Assembly (NCBI GenBank): GCA_033398695.1
Contig: CM065815.1
Span: 145,373,001 to 145,437,000, forward strand
Source of the DNA: Orobanche coerulescens
Taxonomy: Eukaryota; Streptophyta; Magnoliopsida; Lamiales; Orobanchaceae
Reading direction: 5' to 3'
Length of the DNA: 64,000 nt
Below the pieces are notes generated by a model. That model worked only from the letters and a program-made list of their open reading frames with translations, made no database searches and was not told the DNA's origin. Shown here piece by piece: positions 20,200-32,051 of the stretch (position 1 is the first letter of the stretch; every line of letters begins with the position of its first letter). The translations under genes were made by a program, and so were the position numbers.

Positions 20200-22200
20200 C
20201 TTCAATTCCCTCATGAATCAACTCTCATTGAATGCTGTATTGGGATGTGAGAGTCTCCAGCATTCGAATAAAAACATGTTTGCGGCTCAGTGCATCGGCC
20301 ACTACATTTGCTTTGCTTGGATGATAAAGAATCTCCAAATCATACTCCTTAATTAATTCCAGCAATATCCTCTGCCCCATGTTTAACTCTTTATGACTGA
20401 AGATGTATTTGAGACTCTTATGATCTGTAAAGATCTGATAGTGAGTCTCGTACAAATAATGTCTCCAATTTTCAAGGCGAAAACCACAGTTGCCAGCTCC
20501 AAATCGTGCATCAGATAATTTACTTCATAAGGCTTCAATTGTCATGAAATGTAGGCGATCACCTTCTCATTCTGCATCAGTACACACCTGATACCTTGGT
20601 TTGAAGCGTCAGTGTAAACTATGAATCCTACAGTTCCTTGTGGTAGTGCTAAAATGGGTGTCGTCATGAATCTCTTCTTCAATTCATGAAAACTGGCCTG
20701 GCACATATCGTTCCACTCAAACTTTAGGGTTTTCTACAGTAATCGAGTAAGTGGACGGGTAATTTTGGAAAAACCTTCCATGAACCGACTATAATACCCA
20801 GCAAGTCCTAGGATACTTTTGACTTCCTTCACGTTCTTAGGAGTCTTCCAATCCAAAATCGCCTCTACTTTCTAGGGATCTACCCGAACTCCTTCCGCTG
20901 ATATCACGTGACCGAGGAACATCACTTCCTTTAGCCAGAATTCACATTTAGAAAGTTTGGCATATAATTGCTCGCTTCTCAAGAGGTCCAAAACGATCCG
21001 TAAGTGCTACGCCTGCTCTTCTGGGATCTTGGAATAAACCAGAATATCATCAATAAACACACCTACGAATTTGTCCAAATACTCTATTAACACTCGATTC
21101 ATTAACTGCATAAATATGACAGGCGCATTAGTGTGACCAAACGGCATCACCACAAACTCATAGTGTCCGTAGCGAGTTCTGAACGCTGACTTCGGAACAT
21201 CGGATTTCTTAATCCTCTTGGAAAATACTATCACTCCTTACAACTGGTCAAACAAATCATCAATCCGTGGGAATGGGTACTTGTTCTTGATCATTATCTT
21301 GTTCATCTCTCGGTAGTCAATACATAATCAAAGCGATCCATCTTTCTTTTGGACAAAAATAAGTGGTGCACCCCATGGCGAAACACTTGGCTGAATATAG
21401 CCTTTGTCCAGTAACTCTTCCAGTTGCTTCTTTAATTCATACATTTCGGTAGGTGCCATACGATATGGCACCTTAGAAATCGGTGTAGCTCCTTGTTCCA
21501 GCTCGATGGAGAATTCTACATCTCGTCATGGAGGTAGTCCAGGTAATTCATCAGGGACCACATTCGGAAATTTGCTCACAACAGGAATGGATGAAAGCTC
21601 TACTTTTCTGTATTCCTTCTTCATCGCGTAACACCAGTATCTAGTACAACCCTGTTTTAGCAGCTTGACAGCTTTCATAGCTTTGATCATTTTTCCTGAG
21701 CTTCCTGGTCTCTATCCCTCGAATTATAATTCGGAACCATCTTCAGCTATCATCGAGATATTCCTCTCCCAGTGGTTTACAATAGCTCCATATCGGTTAA
21801 GCCAGTCATCTCCGAAAATCAGCTCGTATCCTCGCATTTCTATCACAATCGGATTTGAGGGCCACTCTTTGCCTCCAATTGATACAGGAAAATCTCTAGT
21901 TTCTAAGTTTCCCACAATTCTCTCTCCACTCGGTAAACCCACAACGTAAGGCTCACATTTATGAGACATGCGACCGACCAAATGACGACCGCCTCATGCC
22001 ATGCAAAGCCAACGATCGTTCACTCGGCAAAGGGCCGAAGCTCTGACAGAGTCCCACGTGCAGTTCCGAGACAAGATCCGCATTTCATGGATCATTGACC
22101 ACCAGCAGCTGTCTCTGACAAAGAAATGTTCAAACAATTAACACAAGACAATGATATAAATGAATATGTATCCCCTGTATCGAACAAAACGCTAATTGGT
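20200..22200 (-). pseudogene. Protease, reverse transcriptase and RNase H (chromovirus A)
   Basis: The protease active site FDTGDTYSFI keeps DTG (+ strand 22173-22181). The open piece 21724-21981 is the protease C-terminal part (GLPSGERIVGNLETRDFPV, ELIFGDDWLNRYGAIVN). RT spans about 21440-20700 with [23 protein letters not shown] and the catalytic [10 protein letters not shown] (in 21007-21234). RNase H follows ([33 protein letters not shown], 20225-20455). Scattered stops, several of them TAG or TAA where relatives have Gln, separate the open stretches. Confidence 0.85.
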
Positions 22201-22429
22201 TGTGAATGGATCTGAACGGTACCTAGTGCGACAGTGGCATCCTGATCGTCTGTCCTCCTCATATCATAATGGCGTGAAGGAATGGATCCAGCACTCGATG
22301 CTCCCTTTCGGTCGAACTATCCTCTGCCTCGCCCTCGACCAAAACTCTGGGGTAGTTGGACACTCTGCTGTGTCTGCGGAACACTTGCCTTTTTCTGAGC
22401 AGACTGTAAACTACGAGCTTCAATTAACT

Positions 22430-23549
22430 TAGTGGCATCCTTTCATAACACCGCACGATGCCCTTCCTATCTGCATTCATAACATGTCATTGGGGAATGA
22501 AAACAGTCACGCCAAAGGTGTCCTGGGCGACCACAATTAAAAAAGTTCTTGACCACATCTGTCGGTGTCGATACCGATCTGAAGTTCTTTCCGCCTTTGG
22601 ATGGATGCGGGGGTCTCTTAAATGAATGGAAGGATGACTGGGATTTGCGGGGCCCATTATTCTTGTGCTCTGTGAAACTACGAGAGACTTTTCGCTTCTT
22701 GGATTCTGCAAACTTTTCCATCACTGCTTCTTTCATTTCATATGCCAACGCTTTGTCCTGATACTGACGGAGAGTGGTGCATTCGAAACCTGACATGTAC
22801 CTCTGTATCTCCGGCTTCATTCTCATATCAAAGTGAGTAATCATTTATGCATCGGTTCTGACCAGGTTTCGAACAAATGTTAGCTGCTAATTAAACGTCT
22901 TAATCGCCTGAGATACTGGCACATCCGAAGGCTGCACGGAGAAAAACTCTCGAACCTTAGCTTCCCTCACCGGACGGGGGCAGTACTGAGCTTCCATCAT
23001 AAGTTTAAATTCTCCCCAACCAGAATCATGATCTATAGTTCGGATGGTTTCCCACCACTCGGACGGTTCTCCTATCAGAAAGTACTAGGCAATAGAGGCT
23101 CTCCGGTCATCTGGGCAGTTAATCTCGGTGAATATTTTCTCCAGCTCTCTCAACCAGTGATCCCATATCGGTGTCTCAGAAAAACCATCGAATTTTGGCG
23201 GTTGCATCTTCGCCACTTCCTGTACCCATCTGTCTCCCCGATTTCCCAAGTCTGGGATACCTTGCTGTCTTTCCCCGGTCTTCAATCCCACCGCCACTTG
23301 CATCCTGTCCACCACTTGAGCAAATTGAGTCATTTGGTTGACTACCTGACGAAGGATATCGGGAACCGCAGGTTTGGCACTGGCCTCCACCATCTGCTCT
23401 CGTTCGCTGTTAACAGATTCTTGTTGCTCGCCTAAGTTGTAGCTATCCTGATTTGACAGTGACTCAGGGATGGAGGGTGAAGCTTCTCTTTCAGCATTCC
23501 TATGTCCGCGTCCACGACCGCGACCACGTCCACATCCTCCGCTCAACAT
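22430..23549 (-). pseudogene. Gag (chromovirus A), first zinc-knuckle Cys lost
   Basis: The start Met (complement of 23547-23549) opens an Arg/Gly-rich N-terminus (LSGGCGRGRGRGRGHRN). The capsid-type domain follows (PPKFDGFSETPIWDHWLRELEKIF), then a second open piece 22467-22844 (MKPEIQRYMSGFECTTLRQYQDKALAYE). The zinc knuckle reads FFNCGRPGHLWRDC, where relatives have a Cys in place of the second Phe. A second knuckle (CYECR-stop-EGH) has TAG in place of Gln. Copy B has the same architecture with a different Cys lost. Confidence 0.82.
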
Positions 23550-23768
23550 ACTGTAAGCATAAACACTCAATATACAGGGAACAATATCGTCCTAATGTTC
23601 AAGTATAAAAAGGTACAACATGTAAAGGACAAGATAGAGTTTAGGAAACTTACAACCACCTCTCGCACAAAGACGTAGGCAGTAGAGTGATGTTATGCGC
23701 GGCCGGTTACCTCAAAAGACATATATGACCCCTATTTTAACCCAACGTCCAAGATATCCATAATCTTA

Positions 23769-23780
23769 GCTCCGATACCA
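23769..23780 (-). other. Primer-binding site of chromovirus A
   Basis: The complement reads TGGTATCGGAGC, five bases inside the LTR border at 23786, matching the initiator-Met tRNA site with one change. Confidence 0.75.
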
Positions 23781-23785
23781 TAATC

Positions 23786-24490
23786 TATAACACCCCAGAT
23801 AAATTCAGGAATATTACAACGCCGTAAATCCCTTTACGTAAGAATTTACAAGGCTGAAGAAATGAAATTTACAATAACAAATACAACAAATGACGACAGC
23901 AAAAATAAACTACAAACGAGTCTAAATCAGTACTGGAAATAAAAACGTCCAACAGTGAATATTAATATATAACCAAATCCAACATCACAAATGACAACGT
24001 ACTCAAGTACTTAATTAAAACAACACAAACATCCGATAATTAAATTCGGTCTTAACATCACTCTGCACCGTCATTGTCATGCATCTCCAGTGGTTGTTTT
24101 CCCGCTCTTCTGGATCCTGAACAAAAAACAAATGTTCACCCCCGAAGGGGTTAGCACAACGATGATATTACACGTACGATAATTATACAACAATGATTTA
24201 TTCAACAATCCATGAATAATAACGTTAATAATATCAACAATAATCATGACAAGTTTCTTCACCGAGAAACAATAACAACACATAACATATCATGACAATC
24301 TCAACATATTCGTGATATTCCAGTGATCCAGCGCACACATCTATAGATTCCCATGATGATCCCATCGAACCAACGCATGGTGGAATTACCCGTCCAACGA
24401 TCCAGCACAGACAGCTATAGATTCCCATGATGATCCTGTCGGATCAACGCATGCTGGATAATTAATCACAACACATATGCACAATACAAC
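23786..24490 (-). repeat. Truncated 5-prime LTR of chromovirus A
   Basis: The first roughly 705 bases (LTR 3-prime end on the minus strand) match 16269-16960. The terminal TGTAACACC is mutated to TATAACACC. Similarity stops after ACAATACAAC at 24490. The remaining 1.7 kb of this LTR is not found elsewhere in the window. Confidence 0.85.
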
Positions 24491-26643
24491 TTCATTATTT
24501 ATCGATGTTTCGAGGATCGTTCTAGACTCGTCGATCGAACTGTGACTGGATCGTTTGATTGGTCTCGAGATTTACAATTCTTGTTTCGAGTATTATACTA
24601 CTTGACCATTCAAAATATAAATGGAGTACCACAATGGTGTCAATAAAAACAGGCATGGACCTTTCTCGAAGGTACTGTGCGCAAGGACCGACTTTGATCG
24701 ATCACCATAAATTGTAGAAAAATCTAAAAATTCTAATATTTTATAGCATTGTATATTATTGAGTTAGCTTTCCAATGGAACAAATGAGAGATCCATTCCG
24801 AGTCCAAATGAGCAAGTTATGGTCCAAAACAAGATAATTATGTCATTCAGTTGCGGCGAAATTACTAAATTACCCTTACAACCGAACTTACGGGTTTTTG
24901 GAGATAAATGGCGAATTTCAGCCATATTGTTTCATGGAAGAAGCCATGAAGGACAGAGTGCTTCGGCCCTCACCTTGGAATTTCATTCTGGCCTGGTTTC
25001 GAGCAATTTAAACGCATAATCAATGCCAGAGAATCAAATTAGCAGGTCCTCTTCAGCCGATTTCAGCGGTTTTTGCCGGATTGGAGGTAATATGGCCCTG
25101 AAAACTAAACTTATTTTTCTAGATTCTTGATGAATTATTTCTTAGAATTCTTAAATGATTACACATCAATTATTCTGGGGTGGTTCTTATCGATTCTAGC
25201 AGAACGAAAATTAAATCTTTCGTTCGAATCATCGTAATCGGATACCGTCCGCGAAGTGTCCGATAAAAGTTCCTTAAGGGATTAAGTTAAGATTTCTGAT
25301 GTTATTTCGAGTACAATAAGTAGCGATAATGTCAATTACCTCATATTACTCATTGTAGGTCGGAAGTTTCAGGGTTTTGAATTCTAATTACAAATTGTTC
25401 GAAACGTTCTTGTCCTTAAAGTCGCCAGGTATTTATTTGATCATGCTTTATGTATAAATTACTATTGAATATATATAATTCGTGGTTTTCATATGGTTTT
25501 GCTCGTGCTCTAAATTCAGAAAGTTTACGGTGATATTTTGAAACAATTCGAAAATAATTTTCTAGTCAAATTAATAAATTTTAGCGTTTGAAAATGATTT
25601 TAAAATAAACCGTGTTTCGAACGGATTTCAAAAATGTTTCTAAAAATGATTTTAGAATGATTTTCTATAAATACTTGATGACTAACCTTGATTCATATTT
25701 TCTGGAATGATATGATTTTATAAATGATTTATCGAGGATGCCTCGAAATGTTATTTCAAGTGCGATCGATAAGTTTTGGATAGTGAATTGACACTTGCGT
25801 CATCAAAGTTATGTGACAACATGCTGTGAAATTGTGATTTGTGGTCGAGTAAAGCTGGGGAATGCCCCGAAGAGGGCTTTCACGATGGGTTGTGAACCTT
25901 GTATCACTCGATGGGTTATACAATCGGGGACGGTCTAACGAGGTGTCTGGGATATGATGGGGTGCGAACATCATGTCAGTATAGCCCATGTGGTTATTGA
26001 AATGTGATATATGTGTTATTCCGGAATTATGACGTGAATTGATGATGTTGTTATCACAATGCTGTTGAGGCACTGGTACTTGTGAGAATATCCTTCTTCT
26101 TGATATACTAATATAATCAGTCATCACAATATTTCTTTTATTGCACGTTATACATATTCCTGTTATCAAGTACTTGCACCGGCTATTTGCTTACCCCTTC
26201 CGGGGTGAATACCTTTTTTGTGTATTCAGGTATAGGTCTTATTGGCAAGCCATCACAGGAAGGGCATGAGGACGACGAGTAGTAGTGGTATTCTATCGAG
26301 TTGCCGATGTTGTTTTAGTTGTTTTGGTCTTGTTTGTGTAAGTACTCGCGAGTATTGTTTTTATAGATGTTACGCCCATGTGTGGGCTTGGGAACTGTCT
26401 TGGAGTTTGTTATATGTATGTTTAATAGGTTGTGGTTGTCGTCATGTTGAGCCTTGCCGGTCGGGATGTTGTGGACATGTTGTATTGTCGACCTTGCCGG
26501 TTGACGTGTGTTGTTTGGTTTTATGTTCAACCTGATTGGTCGGTGATTGTGTGTGTGTGTGTGTTAGTCAGGTCTTATCTTATGGATTCCCGAAATGGAT
26601 CCATGGCATTGTAACAGTTCCGACCAGGGATGGGATTGTTACA
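24491..26643 (+). repeat. Truncated gypsy LTR, family C (copy C1)
   Basis: It matches the reverse complement of 59912-61615 over most of its length, for example the shared ATAAATGGAGTACCACAA block near 24618-24636 and the end GTTACA at 26643. Compared with the K LTR start (39477 leftward), about 300 bp of its own 5-prime end seem to be missing. No primer site or coding region of its family adjoins it, so it is a solo or fragment LTR. It holds a short TG microsatellite at about 26545-26562. ORFs inside show no domain. Confidence 0.7.
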
Positions 26644-27889
26644 CGTTACATAGACTCCTACCATGTGTTAACTATATAGTTGCTGAAACTCGGAGTATAT
26701 GAGGTTGCTGGCGTTATTTGAGTTGAAATATCAATCTCAAAATATAACCGACAACGTGTGTTATCTTAGGAACATAGCGTGCGTTATGTTTGCTTGTTTG
26801 ATAATTTTCACTTGATGTGATTATTGGGATTCGGTGATTAAAAACGAGTTACGCTGCGGAAAATAAACCGGTCCAACCGGATAAAACCAAACCCTAAAAG
26901 CGGACCGATCAAGCATCATATAAATGAATATAAATAACGAGGATGATAATTAAAGAATACTTATCCTCGTAGTCCTTTGATAATATAATCTTCGAAGAAA
27001 AAGCTTTTTCGGTTACCGAGACGAACACGAATCCAATTCGTTGTAGCTTGTTGAACGATCCAACACCAAAAATGCCGAATGTCTCTACATTATTACGCGT
27101 CGGATATTGATCGGAAAAATAACATATCAAGTCGTTCTCAAAGAACACGGCTAGGAATTGATACGGTATTTTTCTTCTCTTTTCTTCTTCCTTTTCTTTC
27201 TCTCAAAGACGAAACAAGAAATTGAAGAAATATTTTCTCTCTCCTTCCTCAACTCTCACCGCTGAAAATTGTGTGTTTTAGTGTGTGTTTTTCTTATCTG
27301 GTCGTAATGAGAATACATTTCCATTATATAATGGAGATGAGATCAAAATGATGAGATATGAAATCACATAATTTTTGTAACACCCCAAACTAGGCGAATA
27401 TTACAGTGCCGTGGACCCCCGACTGGGACCCACTAGGCGAGTGAAAAGGAGTGACTTACACAGCATAAATGTAGTACCGAACCACATTACAACAACAATT
27501 ACTCCGATGAGGAGTTTTAACACAACACACCCAGGAGAACAGAATACATGTATATTTCATATGAAGATAAAATATACAATACTGAATGAAATACAGTCCA
27601 AACGGAATTTTGCAGTGGAAAATACATAACAAGAAACATGAGCGAAATGAAAGGATTGGGGGCCCCTACTAGTATCACTGGGACTCCTCACCGTCAATGT
27701 TCTCTTCCCGTGCCTTCGCCTTGCCATGACCTAGAAACAATAATCCCAAAGGGGGTCAGTTACACAGAACAACAATCCTCAAGAGTTGAACAATATACAA
27801 CAATCGCATAAATGAATTAATGAATTGAGTTGAATGATGAGCATCAATGTATGCCCGAATGGAATGTATAAGTGCACAAGTGGCCGAGT

Positions 27890-28015
27890 GTCCGGAGTCC
27901 CGCATATACACCCGCTATTGGCCTAATTAGTCTCATGATCTAATTTGTCCGGAGTCCCGCATATACACATTACCGTGTGCACAGTCCAATGTGTCCAAAG
28001 TCCCGCATATACACA
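27890..28015 (-). repeat. Tandem repeat inside LTR D
   Basis: Three copies of a unit centred on GGAGTCCCGCATATACAC (third copy AAAGTCCCGCATATACAC), about 60 bp apart with variable spacers. Also part of the transcribed half of the LTR. Confidence 0.65.
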
Positions 28016-29053
28016 TGACGATAGTGTGCCTGACTAAAAATTCTACACATAACCACCCGACCACGCAATATAATCCCGGAAAGGTCAGAAGAACAAAAGC
28101 GACTAAGATGAAAGATAATGAGACCAGGATAAAGAACGACTCACCGATATGAAACAATGATATAACGAGTGATAGCTTCAATGATATGATTTAGAACCGT
28201 CGTTCCTCGTTAGTTACATGATGAGTTGATAAATACAAGTCTTGACATGAATGATACATCATGAGTGAATTACATGTATGAATGAACAACAACATAAGGT
28301 ATGAATATCCCATTAACTGAGTAAGAATTAACTTACACAATACCGTTGTTGAAATGTCCTTCCCCGAACAACGTCCTAAAATGAGATGTCGGTCGCTCGA
28401 ACAACCTTGAATAACATAATTTCCAACAATACGCTTAGTATGCATATCAAGCACAATAACAACCGACTCAAATGTCGATACTACCATAATCAAACTCATT
28501 GGGGCATTCTAACGACTATGTTGTAAACATTTTATCCTTTGGTTACAACCAACCCCAATTACCGACACCAAACCTTAAAGGAATGATTCAACCCAACAAA
28601 ACTTCATTAATCTCATCAATAATCCAATAGGAAACCACAATTCAAGGTTACGACAACATCAAATGAAAAACCCCCAAATAATCGAAGTCAACCCCAAGGT
28701 TCTTTAAAGAAATCTCCAAATATTCGTCAAATCCAAAAAACACATCAATAAATCCATAGGAATACATGTTCCAAGGTATATAATCCATATCTAACATATT
28801 CCAACATCATAGAAAGCTTATGCGAAGAGATCGGAAGGAAAATACTCGAAATCCAAAATTCTAGATTCGAGAAATCATTACCTTGATTTGATGTGTTGGA
28901 GAGGATGAAATGATGATTAATCCGAATGATAAGCTTGAAGATGATGATAGATGAGTGTAGCTCGAAAAGATCTCTCCGAATCGTCCAAACTCGCCCGGAA
29001 TCGCCCAAAAACGAAGTGAGAAGTGAAAATGATGAATCTGAGCCGGACTGTCT

Positions 29054-29449
29054 TATTTATAGTAATCCCAGTTTAGCGTGCGCTAATTCCTGAGCTTAGC
29101 GCACGCTAACGAACTTACCGGGTAGTCCAGTACCCGTTGTTTGTCTCGTTAGCATACGCTACTTGCCCTGGGTAGTGTGCGCTAATAGTCTATTGTTAGC
29201 GTGCGTTAACCTTGTGTTAGCGTGCGCTAACTGAATATCTAATGCCCTGTAACTGAAGTCCAGAACCTTCTGTCCTCTGATGTTCTCGCGATAGCGTGCG
29301 CTACACTCAAAACTCAGCGTGCGCTACTACATCATTAGCGTACGCTAATATCTACTCATAGCGTGCGCCAGGAATTATCTTAATTCAGTCCAGTACCCAC
29401 TGGCCTCTGCCTGACCGAACTTAGAGCGCGCTACACCGATTGTATAGCG
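29054..29449 (-). promoter_or_regulatory. U3 palindrome array and TATA box of LTR D (part 1)
   Basis: The TATA element reads CTATAAATA on the minus strand (+ 29054-29062). Around ten copies of TAGCGTGCGCTA-type palindromes follow between 29073 and 29449. The array continues after E at 30586-30785 with about seven more. Interspersed are CAGTCCAGTA/TACTGGACTG-type inverted pairs (for example 30659-30680). Confidence 0.55.
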
Positions 29450-30585
29450 TGTTGTGTCAAGATTTATCCATCCCGACAGGCGATCGACTATAAGGCCAGT
29501 CAAACTATGGCTAGCTCGCCAAGTCGAAGATATCAGACCACCATCAGGTACCTAGCGATCGACTCCCAAGGCGATCGCCCTTCGGCATCGGGCGATCGAC
29601 TCTAGTGTCCGGCTAAGGATGGTCGACCTGCGCCCCGAGCAGAGATGATCGCCCATCAAAGTCATCAAGGACTGGATCTCAGAACAGCACCCACGTGCAT
29701 ATCCACAAAAGGCGCTGACAAGATCTTCGCTAACAGGCAAGATCTTTTGCTGACAGACAAGACCTTTGACCACAGCCTGTCACCTACCTCACCTACCGGC
29801 AGGCGCGCCGAAAGTTTTCAGTGGGACCGCCCGTGGCAAAGAATCGCAGACGCGTGTAAGCTCCCCATGGACCGCATGATTGATCGCCAAAGAACTCCTG
29901 CAGACTTTAAGGGAACAAGCCCATGTGCTAAAATACGATCGCCCGATTATTATAATGCAGAAAAGGTGATCGCCCGGCGTATCCAAGCCCTATAAATAGA
30001 GAACCTCCTCCTACTGGAAAAAGGTTCCCATTTCATTTGACCTACGGTTCGGAATTCATTCCACCAACAACAGAAATACAAAAGAACACACATATCATCA
30101 AGCTCCCGTCTTTCTCACCGGAATCCATCTCAGGACTTCTCTCTCCGAATCTCTCGTCCAGAACACGATCGGCTGGAGCAGCAAGTCTCCACCAGACATA
30201 TTCCAAGGGATTCATAAGCCCAGGAGCCCAAGCATCCAGCTAAATACTCGCCGTGAGAGACTGTCGATCTCTCACCGCCGCGACTGTTCATCTCCTTTGT
30301 TACAAGAACTCACAGAGCATCAAAACAGGTTCATCCGGCAAACTACACGCTCACTAGCTAAGATAACAAGAATCCTTACACTCATTGTAATTGTATTCTT
30401 ACATTAGTACTTGTATCCCCGAATATTAGTATTAATAATATCTCGCGAGAGCATTCAAGCCCGGGACTAACAACCCCGGCAAATCTTGTGTTATTTATCT
30501 TTCTCACGGAAGTGCTCTTGCATTTGTTTGCTATCCCATCCATTCCAGCAATATCTATCTCCGGATAATATTTTGGGTAGCAACA
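29450..30585 (+). repeat. Solo LTR E, inserted in the palindrome array of D
   Basis: It starts TGTTGTGTCAAG and ends GGTAGCAACA, so the ends are TGTTG/CAACA. It is flanked by TAGCG at 29445-29449 and 30586-30590, a perfect 5-bp duplication that is itself half of the host palindrome. The TATA box CTATAAATAGAG sits at 29990-30001. Downstream, 30010-30240 looks like an R/U5 leader. I suspect a Tat/Ogre-type gypsy LTR but cannot prove the family, as no internal region is present. The ORF-like stretches inside have no domain. Confidence 0.78.
29478..30001 (+). promoter_or_regulatory. GATCG-type motif array and TATA box of LTR E
   Basis: At least eight copies of GCGATCGACT, GCGATCGCCC, GATCGCCC or close variants occur between 29481 and 29976. 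They lie upstream of the TATA box at 29991-29999. GCGATCGC is self-complementary. This is a different motif from the host array but in the same place relative to TATA. Confidence 0.5.
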
Positions 30586-32051
30586 TAGCGTGCGCTACCC
30601 CCAATATACTAGCATGCGCTACTTACCATTCGTAGCGTGCGCTACCACAACTCAACTGCAGTCCAGTGCCTTCTGGACTGCCTGCCTGAACCACACTAGC
30701 GTGCACTAATGTTAAGAGATAGCGTGTGCTACCCGTACTCAATTAGCGCGCGCTAAAGAGAGTACATAGCGTGCACTATTCCTCACACACAACCCACTAC
30801 AAAGATGAAAATGATGCTATACTCGGCTCGAATCTCCAACCGGATTGACGGTGAATGATAAATGATATATGATAGAATTATTCTGAAGGGTGAACACAAC
30901 GGATGAATATTAATGATGAGTGATTATTACTGAGTGCCAATATACTGAATGACAATTAATGAATGAAAATGAATGAGTTTACAATCGGGTATTACACTTT
31001 TGTCCTCAATCCATTAAACAATTGAACACACCACACATACCACCTGAAAGGAAGGGAGGGGGGCGGCCTACATAGTTTGGTGAGAAAATGAGGCGAGCCA
31101 CTCGGTTCGTGTACCGGACGGTCGCGTGTCTAGTCCGTTAAATACACTTCGTTTTATCCCAAATGTATTTATACTTAACTAATTAATCCAATTAATTAAT
31201 TTTGTAAAATACAAAATTATAATAATATATTTCCAAGATATAATTATTTATGAATTAAATTATTCACCGATAATTAATTTCAATTCATTAAACCGCACGA
31301 TTTATCAAATAAATCAAATTAGATATCTAATATAATGAAGAGATAGTAAAGACATATTTATCCATCAAATATCCTTGTGCGCGACTCTGTAGGTCCGTCT
31401 TAGTCGGCAATGGGAGGAACCAAGGAGTACGGGTAACACTTAGCTAGTCTAGTGCTCCGTACTGTAACCCAACTAAGAACGAATGATCGGATCATTCCAA
31501 AACCATTATGTCACGAATGCCGTATACGTATAAACCTTTCAATTATATGTCCCCGTCAAGTAATAGGGTCACGGTAAAGTCAAACCCTACTATAACTTGA
31601 CTCTAGGCTTTCTGTTAATGCAAACAGAGATCATCGAGCTCTCGTGTATCAAATACAACTAGCTCTAAATGTTTTGGTCAAAGACTTATGATCTCATTTG
31701 CCATTAACCACATAGGGCATTTACCTGCTCACTTACAGGAGAAAGAATTCTATCTTGGTATTCCGCAGAGACTGCTACTTGCCCACTAAGTTGCATTTCG
31801 AGGTTAACCCCACCTACCGGCGATTGGATCGAACTACTATAATGACTAACTTAATGTCACAAGCATGTATCCTACTAAAACCTCAACTCAAAGGTCCACG
31901 TATACCTATCACAACCTTTCGATTCAGTCATTGACAAACCCCGAGTGATATCCATATGACCGAATCGAGCTGAGTCGTGTTCGAGTATACTAATCTCATT
32001 AGCATACATATAATGTGTGCTCCCACTAGCTCTTAGTGAAGATAGGCACTT

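Larger units (their letters stand above)
16269..24490 (-). mobile_element. Tekay-type chromovirus A (Ty3/gypsy), 5-prime LTR truncated
   Basis: Read on the minus strand: 5-prime LTR piece (24490-23786), primer site, gag, PR, RT, RH, INT with a chromodomain-like tail, then a complete 3-prime LTR (18682-16269). Domain order and motifs are Ty3/gypsy. The integrase GPF domain and the chromodomain seen in the sister copy B point to the Tekay/Del chromovirus group. Numerous TAG/TGA stops and shifts inactivate it. The 5-prime LTR stops at 24490 where an unrelated LTR (C1) begins, so no target duplication can be verified. Confidence 0.85.
27376..30996 (-). repeat. Solo LTR D of the L family (minus strand)
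   Basis: On the + strand it starts TGTAACACCCC and ends GGGTATTACA. Its reverse complement starts like the L LTR (TGTAATACCCG, then CATTCA-rich sequence) and carries the same palindrome array and ATATTACAGTGCCGTGG end. Flanks are ATTTT (27371-27375) and CTTTT (30997-31001), a duplication with one mismatch. Own length is about 2.48 kb once E is removed. No internal region is present. ORFs at 27933, 28191 and 28745 show no domain. Confidence 0.82.

Noticed and set aside
26242..26614. Cys-rich ORFs at the end of C1
   Set aside because: The same region is present in C2 without a conserved frame; LTR sequence.
26637..26643. J LTR starting at 26637 with TGTTACA
   Set aside because: TGTTACA is also the expected end of LTR C1. 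The border cannot be decided, so 26644 is used as a cautious start.
24491..26643. C1 as the 5-prime LTR of a plus-strand element
   Set aside because: No primer site or gag follows; sequence after 26643 does not match that next to C2.
27890..28015. CRISPR-like repeats
   Set aside because: Only three diverged copies with related spacers in a plant LTR.
29645..30243. Two ORFs in solo LTR E
   Set aside because: They span U3, TATA and leader of an LTR with a clear 5-bp duplication; no domain.
29450..30585. DNA transposon or MITE instead of solo LTR E
   Set aside because: TGTTG/CAACA ends, a 5-bp duplication, TATA and a leader-like second half fit an LTR better; terminal inverted repeats are only 5 bp.
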